From assembly GCA_023391905.1 (NCBI GenBank), contig JAEWAD010000140.1, positions 1 to 5,686 of the forward strand: a DNA stretch of 5,686 bases, given 5' to 3'. The notes under the pieces were generated by a model. The model was not told the origin of the DNA. It made no database searches and saw only the letters and a program-made list of their open reading frames with translations. The DNA comes from Pseudomonadota bacterium. GTDB lineage: Bacteria; Pseudomonadota; Alphaproteobacteria; Rhizobiales; Kaistiaceae. Each line of letters begins with the position of its first letter. Position 1 is the stretch's first letter. Shown in pieces: positions 5,674-5,686 of the stretch. The position numbers were made by a program, and so were the translations under genes.

Positions 5674-5686
5674 AATGCTGTAGGAT

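Larger units (their letters stand above)
5531..5680. repeat. Short direct repeat flanking the terminal repeat cluster
   Basis: GGAATGCTG occurs at 5531-5539 and again at 5672-5680, bracketing both double-hairpin repeats. It could be a 9-bp target-site duplication from insertion of the cluster, or coincidence in low-complexity purine-rich DNA. Confidence 0.3.

Noticed and set aside
5534..5683. Small open frame of 49 codons after the aldolase, with a purine-rich leader
   Set aside because: It encodes mostly the hairpin repeats (Pro/Gly/Arg-rich) and shows no protein-like composition.
1..5686. CRISPR array, tRNA, rRNA, transposase or integrase gene
   Set aside because: No regularly spaced direct repeats, no tRNA cloverleaf with conserved arms and no mobile-element protein motifs were seen. 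The repeats are inverted and intergenic.

Overview
This GC-rich window looks like chromosome from an alphaproteobacterium, probably Hyphomicrobiales (Bosea- or Methylobacterium-like). That placement rests on codon use and on intergenic repeat types I remember from the group; no marker gene fixes the genus. All five genes are on the + strand and all are intact.

Layout: positions 1-342 hold no credible gene. They are packed with inverted repeats: a double-hairpin repeat (1-46), a 9-bp hairpin (82-110), a four-armed palindromic element (139-216) and a third dyad repeat (231-290). Two CUT1-type (MalF/MalG-like) ABC transporter permeases follow (343-1263 and 1260-2120), joined by an ATGA overlap. 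The 231-nt gap after them carries a second four-armed element (2151-2259), a perfect 13-bp palindrome that could be an operator (2297-2309) and a good ribosome binding site. Three catabolic genes come next: an enolase-superfamily sugar-acid dehydratase (2352-3623), a D-isomer 2-hydroxyacid dehydrogenase (3620-4720, GTGA overlap) and an HpcH/HpaI-type class II aldolase (4732-5526). The window closes with two more copies of the double-hairpin repeat family (5569-5614 and 5638-5673). The first of these is a 43/46 inverted match to positions 1-46.

Inferred biology: the permeases import a sugar or sugar acid. The dehydratase turns an aldonate/aldarate-type acid into a 2-keto-3-deoxy acid, and the aldolase splits that into pyruvate plus a short aldehyde. 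The dehydrogenase interconverts a 2-hydroxy acid and a 2-oxo acid in the same route, and its coenzyme pocket hints at NADP(H). The substrate cannot be read from the sequence. The transporter's ATPase and solute-binding protein are not in the window. The most notable observations are the catabolic trio as a possible uncharacterised sugar-acid pathway, the Asp-to-Glu change at a metal-ligand position of the dehydratase, and the paired four-armed elements that keep the same fold despite sequence change.
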